The notes under the pieces: model-generated
The model's input: the letters and a program-made list of their open reading frames with translations, nothing else
Told to the model about the DNA's origin: nothing
Database searches by the model: none
Shown: piece by piece, positions 1 to 8,025 of the stretch
Layout of the letters: each line of letters opens with the position of its first letter
Position numbering within the stretch: position 1 is the first letter of the stretch
Made by a program: the position numbers and the translations under genes
Assembly: GCA_965660145.1 (NCBI GenBank)
Contig: CBFHYX010000014.1
Coordinates: 1-64,000 of the forward strand
Direction: 5' to 3'
Source: JABURQ01 sp029243145
GTDB taxonomy: Bacteria; Planctomycetota; Planctomycetia; Planctomycetales; Planctomycetaceae
Length of the DNA: 64,000 nucleotides

Positions 1-68
1 ATGCCCAGCCAGATGGGCGAACCGACGTTGGGGTGGGAGCGACATCGCTCATCTATTGATCTCCGGTT

Positions 69-162
69 CGGCTAACGATGGGCATAACCGGGCCGCCGCG
101 ATTGACGTTCCCCTTGAACAACGCGAGATCGGCGGCTCCGCGTTCATGCCATTGTTCTGTCG
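69..162. repeat. attC-like long imperfect hairpin
   Basis: Left arm 69-102 and right arm 127-162 are imperfectly complementary over about 30 bases. The pairing runs from CTAAC/GTTCTG outer ends through GATGGGCAT against ATGCCATTG to the inner GCCGCC/GGCGGC, with single unpaired bases on one side. Long imperfect palindromes with extrahelical bases and an AAC...GTT outer core are typical of integron attC sites, and attC-like elements occur in planctomycete genomes (family knowledge). The outer cores do not match RYYYAAC/GTTRRRY exactly and no integron integrase is seen here, so this is an attC-like element or a relic. Confidence 0.5.
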
Positions 163-192
163 GGTATGCGGACTCACCACATAGCCGTGCCG

Positions 193-1011
193 CTAATACT
201 CTATTGGCTCGAAATCCATCGTGATTCCAACTTCAACATACGGGAGAATTCTGGGGACGAGTTTCCGATGTTCCGGATGACGTTGATAGACTTGGAGGTC
301 TTCCTTCCTGTCAAACACTGCAATTTCACCGTATTGGAAACCGTGCCCGTTGCGAGCTACGTTTTTGCCGACCATGAATTCCTGGAGAACGGGAATATGT
401 TCCTTCGAAGTGGCAAGCTCCTGCATTAGGCCAGCGACTTCTTCTTCGGGAGCGTCTTTTTTGAATTTGAAGCAAAAGGCGTGAATGAATGTTTTCTTCT
501 TGACGTCCCCTTTCTCCTCTTTCGAATCAGTCGCGGTAGAACTGTGATTGTCGGCTAACGCAGCGCCACCAATCGGCACAAAATCCATAGTGACTCCGTG
601 GACAAGTTTCGGGCCGATTTTGCGGACGATCCTCTGATGTTCGGGATGGCGTTCAAAGATTTCGAGGTCTTCTTTCTTTTCGAAAACCGCGATCTCTCCA
701 AACTGAAAACCATGGGTTTGACGCGCCACGTTCTTACCGACCATGAACTCTTTGACGACCGGTATCTTTTTCGTCGAACTCGCGAGCTCTTTCATGAGTT
801 CAGCGATCTCGTCGTCAGAAATACCGTCTTTGAACTTGAAGTAGAAGAGGTGAACGAATTTCCGCCTGCCGTTCTTCGCTTGTCCTTCACTATTTGCGGT
901 CGCAGTCGCCTCTTGATCATCGGCCGATACAGCGCCCGGCAAAGCAAACACCATCAGGCCGAGTGTCAATAAACTTCCAAGCCGCAAAATATCACGCCGT
1001 GCTGTCTTCAT
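193..1011 (-). CDS. Exported tandem Dabb (stress-response A/B barrel) domain protein
   Basis: The 272-residue protein holds two Dabb domains of about 95 residues, near residues 50-148 and 172-270. Each opens with a FxHxFxFKFK strand and carries the FMVGKNVAR, GFQ(F/Y)GEIAVF and RHPEH motifs; the copies are clearly alike, so the gene arose by internal duplication. Dabb domains form dimeric ferredoxin-like barrels; the function in this subgroup is unknown. The N-terminus has a Tat-like ARRDILR stretch, a hydrophobic segment and an ALPGAVSA cleavage region, so export is likely. The ATG at 1011 has GGAGA five bases upstream. It appears to be monocistronic. Confidence 0.85.
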   Translation of the reverse strand: MKTARRDILRLGSLLTLGLMVFALPGAVSADDQEATATANSEGQAKNGRRKFVHLFYFKFKDGISDDEIAELMKELASSTKKIPVVKEFMVGKNVARQTHGFQFGEIAVFEKKEDLEIFERHPEHQRIVRKIGPKLVHGVTMDFVPIGGAALADNHSSTATDSKEEKGDVKKKTFIHAFCFKFKKDAPEEEVAGLMQELATSKEHIPVLQEFMVGKNVARNGHGFQYGEIAVFDRKEDLQVYQRHPEHRKLVPRILPYVEVGITMDFEPIEY

Positions 1012-1159
1012 GTTAGTCTCCAGGTTGTCCGTTGCGTTTTTCCGAGCGTCACCATTTGGATATCGACAGAACGTCCAGCATCACCGGGTTGCCACCAGCG
1101 ACATTGACTTCAACTTCGGCCCGAACGGCAACTCCGGTGCATGCGATTGTTATCTACTG

Positions 1160-1693
1160 TCAGTGTTGCGTTGAGGTTTTGTCGAGCCCAAAAGCGACAT
1201 GGTATGCCCATTTGACCGAATCCAAGCGTGACGCAATTGGAATGCGGCAACCTGAATTGGAACCATATGGGACACGCTTCATTGTGTCGCCAGTGAGTTC
1301 GCCAAGTTTACATTGCATTGATTCGATTACATCATCAGTTGCGGACACACGAATCCAATTATACGTTGGGACCATTGTTTGGTCGGATATGATGATACAT
1401 GTGCCAATGATCTCGATTTCGTATTTCGCCTTCTTGGTTACGATCTCTGGGAACACCGCGTCGAGACTCTCGTGTTTCCATTCGGGATGAATCTCACGCA
1501 GGACTTGTGGAATGAAGTATTCCAGTGTGGACATAGCCTCACGAAGGTCATCCGAATCTACAATGTGGTCGCCAACGTCGACATTCTGCAGGACGGTGCG
1601 GAGATCACGGGCGAGGTGTTGTTCAGTTGCTGAGGCGAAGGCAGGCCTCCATATGTGTTTGGGGACAATGTGTTTGCCAGATAACTTAAATAC
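1160..1693 (-). pseudogene. Hypothetical protein, ORF open beyond its only ATG; probably 5'-truncated
   Basis: The first in-frame ATG is at 1534 and gives 124 residues with no recognised domain. The same frame stays open and protein-like upstream to an in-frame TAA at 1694-1696, adding 53 residues of plausible sequence (for example ATEQHLARDL and DVGDHIVDSD), with no ATG, GTG or TTG in that stretch. Either translation starts at 1534 and leaves a coding-looking leader, or the true N-terminus was lost at the repeat cluster just upstream. The second reading is preferred. No function can be given. Confidence 0.5.
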
Positions 1694-1709
1694 TTATCCG
1701 GAGTTTTGA

Positions 1710-1777
1710 CCCTGATAAAGCTCTTATCAGCGTTTTCATCCCGGTGTAGACCGTTTTTATCTCGGGTTTTATCAGGG
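1710..1777. repeat. Cluster of TGATAA/TTATCA inverted repeats
   Basis: CCCTGATAAA (1710-1719) is matched by its exact reverse complement TTTATCAGGG (1768-1777), and by a nearer TTATCAG (1724-1730) that forms a 7-base stem with 1712-1718. The cluster lies between the open end of the preceding broken ORF and the 3' end of the integrase remnant at 1866. That position would suit recombinase arm or core sites, or the end of a mobile element (inference). Confidence 0.5.
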
Positions 1778-1865
1778 GTGAATTCACTCTACGACGGGCT
1801 GCGGTCGGTTGCAACTGACGCCGCACCACGTACAAAGTACGACTGAAATGATTGGTGCTTGACGG

Positions 1866-2300
1866 TCACGTTGACTGAGCTGTGCCAACAAACATTGCGT
1901 CCTGTGCTGACTCCATTGCATCTCGAACGGCTTCCGTATTCAAGCGAGCGTAGATACCTGTAACGCTCTGGCTGCTGTGTCCAAGCATCTTGGCAATGAT
2001 TGCCTCAGACGTGCCGTGGATGGCCATGTGACTCGCGAGCGTTCGCCTCAGGTCGTGTAGCGTGACATCGTCAAGGCCGGCAGCATCGGTGACTCGCTTC
2101 CAAGCGGCTTTCGGTTCCTGGATGTGGCCAGACTTTGAAGCTCGCTCACCTTCACGCTGCGAGGGAAAGACCCATTCAGAATCCGCGTACTGGCGACGGG
2201 CTTCAATGATCTCCATTGCCCGTTTCGTCAGTGGTACGGCGTGCGGCTTGCCACCTTTGACCAGCGGAATCAAACATATTCCAGCGAGATCAAGTTTGTC
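1866..2300 (-). pseudogene. Tyrosine recombinase/phage integrase, C-terminal remnant
   Basis: This is the C-terminal part of a tyrosine recombinase (PF00589). It keeps the KGGKPHAVPL beta-hairpin lysine, the HDLRRT box, the KMLGH box and the IYAR nucleophile tyrosine. The N-terminal core-binding domain and the first catalytic arginine are missing. The frame continues upstream to 2561, but that part, rich in hydrophobic and basic residues, resembles nothing in the family and is probably read-through of non-coding DNA. It therefore looks inactive. The boxes resemble phage or genomic-island integrases rather than integron IntI. Confidence 0.75.
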
Positions 2301-2874
2301 GGCCATACCGACTGGCAAGACATTGTCAAAGTCCGAAATGATGGTAATAAATGCAAACTCCGGTAATCCGACGGAGATTCTGATCCCTGCTACGGTCTCC
2401 TGAATTGAATCAAGAAATGGAAGACCCAAACCAATGACAAACCACAGGCGGCTCAAAAAACGAATTGCGTGTTGAAGAATGACGAGTGCTGCAACGTGAG
2501 AAAGGAGGCGATCTCGCGTGACGTAGAAGGTACGTCCACAGAAAAAGCGATGTCTCTTCAAAACAATGCAATCGACACAAATCGAAAGGAGCCAACAATT
2601 TGCTCAAGGGTATGGAAGATTCGGAATCAAGATTCGGCAACATTTGGGGCAAGATTTGGTCAACATTCGGTCAAGGTGTGTCCCCCATTCACCAAATCTT
2701 GACATCTTGAAACGGGTGTTGAGTGTTCGGGAATGATTTGAGTGGGACGATCTTCGATCAAGCCGGCTGATTCTCAAAACTGCCCGTTGCATTGCGACTT
2801 TGACTACCCGATACTGCAACATCAACAACCGATCATAGTTCTTGACCATACCTCGATCATTCAGGACGCCCATC
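2301..2874. other. Intergenic region, no supported gene
   Basis: The region contains the non-homologous upstream extension of the integrase frame and short ORFs on both strands without recognisable protein character. It ends in the leader of the NHL gene. No RNA gene or convincing promoter was seen. Confidence 0.5.
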
Positions 2875-3885
2875 ATGCTGAGACTTTCCGCTTCCACCGT
2901 TGCTGTTTTCATGCTCACGCTCTCAACACTGCTACCCGCAGCCGAGAATACGGCACCGGTGCAAATGGGTTCGGGTGCGATGACATTCCAAACCGTACCG
3001 GGATGGGGACTGGGAGGAGATGGACGCTCACTCATCGGTGCCACACATGGTGGGGTCGTTGTCGATAAAGCCGGCAACATTTACACCAGTGCCAACATCG
3101 GCGTGTTTGTCTTCTCTCCCGATGGCAAAATGATTCGCAAATTTCTCGGCGAAGAATACACCGCCATGCACGATATTGAAGTCCGTGTCGAAGAGGACGG
3201 TGAGTTCATTTACGGAGCCCGCAACGCCGCCGCCGAAGTCGTCAAATTTCATGCGGAAACCGGTGACATTGTGATGAAGATCGGATTCCCTGAAGAATCT
3301 GGATTAAAACTCAAACGAATCAATCCGACGGCTGTCACCGTTGCCCCGAATGGAGACATTTTCATGGCCGACGGCTACGGCAGTGACACGATCTTCAAGT
3401 TCGACAAGACCGGAAAATACCTCATGCACTTCGGCAAAAAGGGAGACGGCCTCAAAGAGTTTCACACGGCTCACGGCATGACTCTCGACACTCGCTACGA
3501 TCCCCCTCGCTTGCTTATCTGCGACCGTAATCATCAACCCAAAGGACGCCTGCTCCATTACGACCTCGATGGTGATTTCATTGCGGAAGTCGTTACTGGA
3601 CTCGGCATGCCGACCTCAGTGGCCATTCACGGCGACTTTGTCTCGGTCCCCGACCTTCACGGTCGAGTCGTCATCCTCAATAAAGACAACACCATCATTT
3701 CGGTCCTCGGTAACAATCCCAACCCCAACCTCGGGCGTAACTTCAAAGTTCCTCAAGAACAATGGAAAGAGGGATTCTTCAGCGGAACGCACGGTTCCTA
3801 TTGGGATCACGACGGCAACTTGTACGTGCAAGACTGGAACGTGTCCGGTCGCATCATCAAGCTGGTCCGCGTCCCTGTGAATTGA
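2875..3885 (+). CDS. Secreted NHL-repeat beta-propeller protein
   Basis: A 336-residue protein with a signal peptide (MLRLSASTVAVFML..., cleavage near LLPAAEN) followed by NHL-type repeats. Recurrent blades carry GNIYTSANIGVFVFSPDGK, NGDIFMADGYGSDTIFKFD, PRLLICDRNH and DGNLYVQDWN, the usual pattern of small residue, D, W/R and hydrophobic strand. It resembles planctomycete proteins annotated as NHL-repeat or peptidyl-alpha-hydroxyglycine amidating lyase-like; enzymatic activity is not evident. The ATG at 2875 is chosen over the in-frame TTG at 2842 because the signal peptide begins there. It converges with the amidase, with 24 bases between the stops. Confidence 0.85.
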   Translation: MLRLSASTVAVFMLTLSTLLPAAENTAPVQMGSGAMTFQTVPGWGLGGDGRSLIGATHGGVVVDKAGNIYTSANIGVFVFSPDGKMIRKFLGEEYTAMHDIEVRVEEDGEFIYGARNAAAEVVKFHAETGDIVMKIGFPEESGLKLKRINPTAVTVAPNGDIFMADGYGSDTIFKFDKTGKYLMHFGKKGDGLKEFHTAHGMTLDTRYDPPRLLICDRNHQPKGRLLHYDLDGDFIAEVVTGLGMPTSVAIHGDFVSVPDLHGRVVILNKDNTIISVLGNNPNPNLGRNFKVPQEQWKEGFFSGTHGSYWDHDGNLYVQDWNVSGRIIKLVRVPVN

Positions 3886-3909
3886 TCACCGCGGCACTCA
3901 GCCAGACCA

Positions 3910-5313
3910 TCACGATCCGGGGGGATGTTGCAGATGCCAATTCGTCTGCTGCTGGTAAGCGGCGGCTATGGACAGCAATGTCGCCTCGCTCAACGCCTGA
4001 CCAGTGAACTGCAAACCGATTGGTAATTGATGTTTCTCCGAGAGTCCATTCGGTACGGAGATCGCGGGTAAACCACACGCATTCGCGGCTCCATCAAACG
4101 TGCCGACCGAATACCCGCGAGACGACTGACTGAACGGTTTAGTCGCCGAATATGCGGGTGTTGAACGACTCGGCGCAACCACTGCGTCGAACGGTCTCAC
4201 CAATTGACTGATGGCTGGTTGCATGCGGTGATTGCGAATCCTCAATGCGTTGATGTAATCAACCGCAGGAATGACTTGCCCAGCATGTGCGCCATAGTGG
4301 TCTTCAGAAGCCGTCAACTCCCACACTTCTCCCGAAGTAATCATTCCTTCAAAGGCGGCTGCGATCTCACAATCGATGATAGTGGCTGGCACGATATGCC
4401 AAGGCAAGTCGTCCGGCATTTCGATTTCGGTGATCGTCCCCAGCTTCTCTAACTCAGAGAGCGACCGGTCAAAACTCCGGCGGACATCGGGATGTGCCGA
4501 CTCAGAACTTCCTTTCACCACAGCAAATTGAAAGGGTAATTTCTTCTGCTTGGCAGCATCACAAATGAATGAGACTTCAATTGCTGATTCATCGAGAGTG
4601 TCCGGCCCCGCGATCACATCCAAGACTATTGCACAGTCTTCTGCGGAACGTGCCATCGGACCGATTTTATCCATCGTCCAACTGAGTGCCATCGCTCCCG
4701 AGCGACTGACTCGCCCATAAGTCGGACGTAAACCACTGATGCCGCAGAAACTGGCGGGACACATGATCGACCCCCATGTCTCAGTCCCCAAAGCAAAAGG
4801 GACCAACCCGGCAGCCACCGCCGCCCCACTTCCGCTGGAAGAACCACCGGCCCAGTAATTGGTGCTCCAAGGATTGAGACCGGGACCAGTGACGGCGGCA
4901 TTCGCTTGTCGATACCCCATGCCTCCGGCAATTTCGACCATCGCAAGTTTCGCGACAAGTACGGCTCCCGCCGCTTTCAAGCGTGCATAAACCGTGGCAT
5001 CCTGATCGAGTATTCGTTCGCGATAAGGCGCAGAGCCCCAACTGGTTGGGATACCTTTCGTGGAGAACAAATCTTTCAAACCATAAGGAATGCCATGCAA
5101 CGGACCACTATCTGTTCCTGATTTCAGTTCTGCATCCGCGTGATCGGCTTGAGCGAAGGCCGTTTCTTCAGTGACGGTCACAACGGCATTCAATTCACGA
5201 CCGCGAGATTCCAATCGATCGAGAAAGTATTCGACCAGACGACGAGAAGTCACCTTCCCCTCGCGAAGATGTTGCCCCAGTTCAGTGATTGAGAGAAAAG
5301 CGTATTCGGTCAT
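3910..5313 (-). CDS. Amidase, amidase-signature family
   Basis: A 467-residue amidase-signature enzyme hydrolysing a C-N amide bond. The Ser-cisSer-Lys triad is visible: Lys80 in YGLKDL, the Ser-rich GGSSSGSG at 157-163 and Ser182 in TETWGSIMCP. The usual GGS before the nucleophile is WGS here, as in a recognised subgroup. No signal peptide is present, so it is probably cytoplasmic. The ATG at 5313 overlaps the TGA of the upstream zinc-ribbon membrane protein by one base (TGATG), implying translational coupling; a GTG one codon earlier is also possible. A GatA role is unlikely because no gatB or gatC lies nearby. The substrate is unknown. Confidence 0.9.
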   Translation of the reverse strand: MTEYAFLSITELGQHLREGKVTSRRLVEYFLDRLESRGRELNAVVTVTEETAFAQADHADAELKSGTDSGPLHGIPYGLKDLFSTKGIPTSWGSAPYRERILDQDATVYARLKAAGAVLVAKLAMVEIAGGMGYRQANAAVTGPGLNPWSTNYWAGGSSSGSGAAVAAGLVPFALGTETWGSIMCPASFCGISGLRPTYGRVSRSGAMALSWTMDKIGPMARSAEDCAIVLDVIAGPDTLDESAIEVSFICDAAKQKKLPFQFAVVKGSSESAHPDVRRSFDRSLSELEKLGTITEIEMPDDLPWHIVPATIIDCEIAAAFEGMITSGEVWELTASEDHYGAHAGQVIPAVDYINALRIRNHRMQPAISQLVRPFDAVVAPSRSTPAYSATKPFSQSSRGYSVGTFDGAANACGLPAISVPNGLSEKHQLPIGLQFTGQALSEATLLSIAAAYQQQTNWHLQHPPGS

Positions 5314-6629
5314 CACGATTTGGATTCCGGTGGAACAGGTTCAAAGTCTCCAAAAGGTTTTTCCTGGTATTTGCGGATCTTCTCCATTTTGGCGAGACGC
5401 TTCTTTCCACCATCGGGTTCAACGAGCACGCGCCAACCGAGTCGCCCCAACAATCGAGCCTGAATGAATAGAAATGCTGCCGTCAATGGCCCCACCCAAA
5501 GAGCACATAACATGGGATTTGCAACAATCGAGAAACCTACGGCCGTCACATAGATGACAGACAACGCTGCCGCGAGGACATAATAACTCACCCAGTAACG
5601 TCCATGAGACCACATACTCTGATAAACGGGAACACTGACGGGCCACAGGATCGAACCCGATTCGAGGGCCGACAGTAGAATGATCGGATAGATAATGTGA
5701 ACTTGCACCAATGAGACTAACCAAGGGGCTGGCAAAAACTGAGCCACCGGCTCTAACAACACACTAATTCCTTGAGACACCAAACCGAGAAACGCAACAT
5801 ACATCAGGTTGACACCCCACTCACGCCAATCCGGTTCGGGCCATTCATCAATCACCACCTGCCCCGCACCAGTACCTTCGAGTATGGTCATGCCACATGC
5901 CGAGGTATACGAGAGTGTCCAGAAGACAATCCAGAATGAGGGTAACCCGATCATTGCCGCGGCCACTGGGCCGACACCAGACGACAACAAAAACAGCAGA
6001 GTAATCGTGACCATGACCCAACTGATCATCCAGGCAATTGAAGCCCAGATCCATCTCGGCCAGGCGTGAGTCGTCCAAGGATAATTGAAGACATTCGAAA
6101 AATAGAGCCACTTGGGTGGAGGATCGATTTCGACCTGCCTGATATGACTAATGTTCTCAAAGACGTGCGTGTTGAGTGGTGTCGGTTTAGAGGCTTCTCC
6201 CGGAGCGTATTGTCCGGGATCAGGAATGGGGATAGGTTTTGGTTTTTCGGGAATTTCAGACTGAGATGGAACACGGTACTCTTCCAGACAATCGGGACAG
6301 GTATCCATCCAAGATTCGTCGCGTAGTTCGGGAGAGAGCAACGTTAAACAACGAGGACACTTCATCGTCACAGTTGCGAGGGACGAAATGCTGTCATTTT
6401 TTGTATCATCGGATTTGGAAATCCCATACACACCGGGATCGACATTCCTGGGTCCGGCCAACTTCTTAAGAAATTCCGCTTCCACAGGATCATACGCGGG
6501 AATATTAATGATGCCTTCGCACTCTGGGCATTTGAGTTTGCGTGCATAAGGTTTGGCGGCAGTCGTCAAGCGTTCGTGACAAGTATGACAGGTCACTTTG
6601 ATACGGATCCGCGGCGACGTTCCGTTCAT
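5313..6629 (-). CDS. Zinc-ribbon multi-pass membrane protein
   Basis: A 438-residue protein. Two zinc-ribbon-like elements lie in the cytoplasmic N-terminal part: CHTCHERL...CPEC near residues 14-37 and CPRC...CPDC near 90-118. A proline-rich linker follows, then about six hydrophobic helices from residue 190 to 400. The C-terminus is charged (KRLAKMEKIRKYQEK). Planctomycetes encode many such zinc-ribbon plus membrane proteins with no assigned function. It is the first gene of a two-gene unit with the amidase. Confidence 0.75.
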   Translation of the reverse strand: MNGTSPRIRIKVTCHTCHERLTTAAKPYARKLKCPECEGIINIPAYDPVEAEFLKKLAGPRNVDPGVYGISKSDDTKNDSISSLATVTMKCPRCLTLLSPELRDESWMDTCPDCLEEYRVPSQSEIPEKPKPIPIPDPGQYAPGEASKPTPLNTHVFENISHIRQVEIDPPPKWLYFSNVFNYPWTTHAWPRWIWASIAWMISWVMVTITLLFLLSSGVGPVAAAMIGLPSFWIVFWTLSYTSACGMTILEGTGAGQVVIDEWPEPDWREWGVNLMYVAFLGLVSQGISVLLEPVAQFLPAPWLVSLVQVHIIYPIILLSALESGSILWPVSVPVYQSMWSHGRYWVSYYVLAAALSVIYVTAVGFSIVANPMLCALWVGPLTAAFLFIQARLLGRLGWRVLVEPDGGKKRLAKMEKIRKYQEKPFGDFEPVPPESKS

Positions 6630-7042
6630 ACAAACTGATCCTCAATATCAAATCGAAAAATGTAACAGATCGCGAAGAACACTCTTTGGTAAGAGATGAC
6701 ATGGACTTTGAGTATTATGAACCGAACAAGCCCTCAATCGCCAGAGACTTTTTCGGGACTCAAAAGGGCGAATTGCCCAATGTGGGGATTTCCCGTAGCC
6801 AGTCGGCAAAGATTGCCGATATTGCGTGGCCTGATGTCGATTTTGCACAAATGCTTGCGTACAAAACCCCCAGCCGGAAAAGTCTCCCAAAGACCACGCA
6901 ATCAGCCTGGGATTAAAGGCAAAGCGGCCCCCAAAAGACTCAACTTTCCCGGTGAATCTGGCCGAAATCATTAATCGGGTCATCGCGCAATTCTGCCATG
7001 GACCACTCATCCTTCTTCAACAAGATGTTGACAGGAGTTACT
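6630..7042. other. Intergenic region between divergent genes
   Basis: About 410 bases between divergently transcribed genes. ORFs in this stretch lack protein-like composition and recognisable domains. It must carry both promoters; none is clear enough to place. Confidence 0.5.
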
Positions 7043-7930
7043 ATGTCATCCGTTTCGTCAGCTCGTCAGTTCCGATTCTCCTCTGAAGGATCTGGGCATG
7101 AACCAACAAACACACGAGATTTTGTTCTCGAGATCATGAGTGGAAAGACGAAATTCCCGAATCGCCCCATGCCTCGAGGGCGACTTTCCATTGGAGCCAG
7201 TGCCAAGTGTTGGTTACAACTGGGAGGTCCAGGAATACCCGAAATCCATTCGTGGATGGAAGTTGGCAGAAAAGAAGTCGCGTTGTACGTCTTCGAAGAA
7301 GAACCTTCAATTCAGGTCAATGGTTCCAAAGTTCAATTCGCGCTGCTGAAAGGTGGAGAGTCTCTTCAGATCGGGACTTTTGAATTTCAGATTCACGTCA
7401 ATGTGACAGATGAACCCGACAAACCTTGGCTCAAGCCAAACCTGACTCCTCAGCAACTTGAAAATCTAAAAAACGAGTTGGAGAAACCATTAGAGAGTTC
7501 AGAAAAGCTGACTGCTGAAGAACTCGTTGATCTGCTTGAACAAGAAATGCACACCATTGAACAGCACGATTCTCGCGAGAGAGCGGGGTTACTTCGTTTG
7601 ATGGAATCTGTGCGTGAAGCGCAGGAAGAACTCGACTTAGAACAAGTGGAAAAACAAACGGACGAAGTCATTCTTCCTATTGCTCATAATCGAGAACTCG
7701 AATCGGACGATTTTGTTTCTCGAATCGAAGAAGTCACCCGTTCGCTTCAAAATCGCACTTCAACATTGCAATCCGAAGAAAGTGGATATGCACGAGCTGC
7801 CGAGTCTCTGCTGCGAACGCAACAAAGACTCATCGATCAGATGGACCAACTGATGTCAGCACTCGATGCACAATCTTCACAGACAGATGCTCAATCAGAG
7901 GAAGAGTCGCAACAAGCACTGGCAGGTTGA
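7043..7930 (+). CDS. FHA-like domain protein with coiled coil
   Basis: A 295-residue cytoplasmic protein. Residues 24-115 look like a forkhead-associated fold: GRLSIGASAKCWL, then PEIHSWMEV, then QVNGSKV and LKGGESLQIGTFEF, the order of FHA phosphothreonine-binding strands, though the canonical SxxH is not exact. The remainder is highly acidic and Glu/Gln-rich, predicted helical and coiled coil. The ATG at 7043 has AGGAG six bases upstream; an in-frame ATG at 6998 is less likely. It may be an adaptor in Ser/Thr-kinase signalling, which is abundant in planctomycetes (inference). Confidence 0.7.
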   Translation: MSSVSSARQFRFSSEGSGHEPTNTRDFVLEIMSGKTKFPNRPMPRGRLSIGASAKCWLQLGGPGIPEIHSWMEVGRKEVALYVFEEEPSIQVNGSKVQFALLKGGESLQIGTFEFQIHVNVTDEPDKPWLKPNLTPQQLENLKNELEKPLESSEKLTAEELVDLLEQEMHTIEQHDSRERAGLLRLMESVREAQEELDLEQVEKQTDEVILPIAHNRELESDDFVSRIEEVTRSLQNRTSTLQSEESGYARAAESLLRTQQRLIDQMDQLMSALDAQSSQTDAQSEEESQQALAG

Positions 7931-8025
7931 GACAGATTCCTCTGACGAGAAGCTCTCTTCCCCCATGAGCTATCCTGCTGTAAAATTAAAGATCTCTCAC
8001 CACTTGGCCTAGGGATCTGATTGCG

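Noticed and set aside
1032..1490. Plus-strand ORF of 152 codons
   Set aside because: It overlaps the minus-strand ORF at 1160-1693, which has the more protein-like composition; the plus frame shows no domain or start signal.
1866..2300. Integron integrase IntI
   Set aside because: The visible boxes (HDLRRT, GHSSQSVTGIYARL) look like phage or island integrases, and no IntI-specific motif is seen.
2604..3080. Minus-strand ORF of 158 codons
   Set aside because: It overlaps the start of the NHL-protein gene and has a low-complexity, proline- and serine-rich composition without family resemblance.
6648..7010. Minus-strand ORF of 120 codons in the divergent gap
   Set aside because: No protein-like pattern, no ribosome-binding site, and it overlaps the FHA gene leader.
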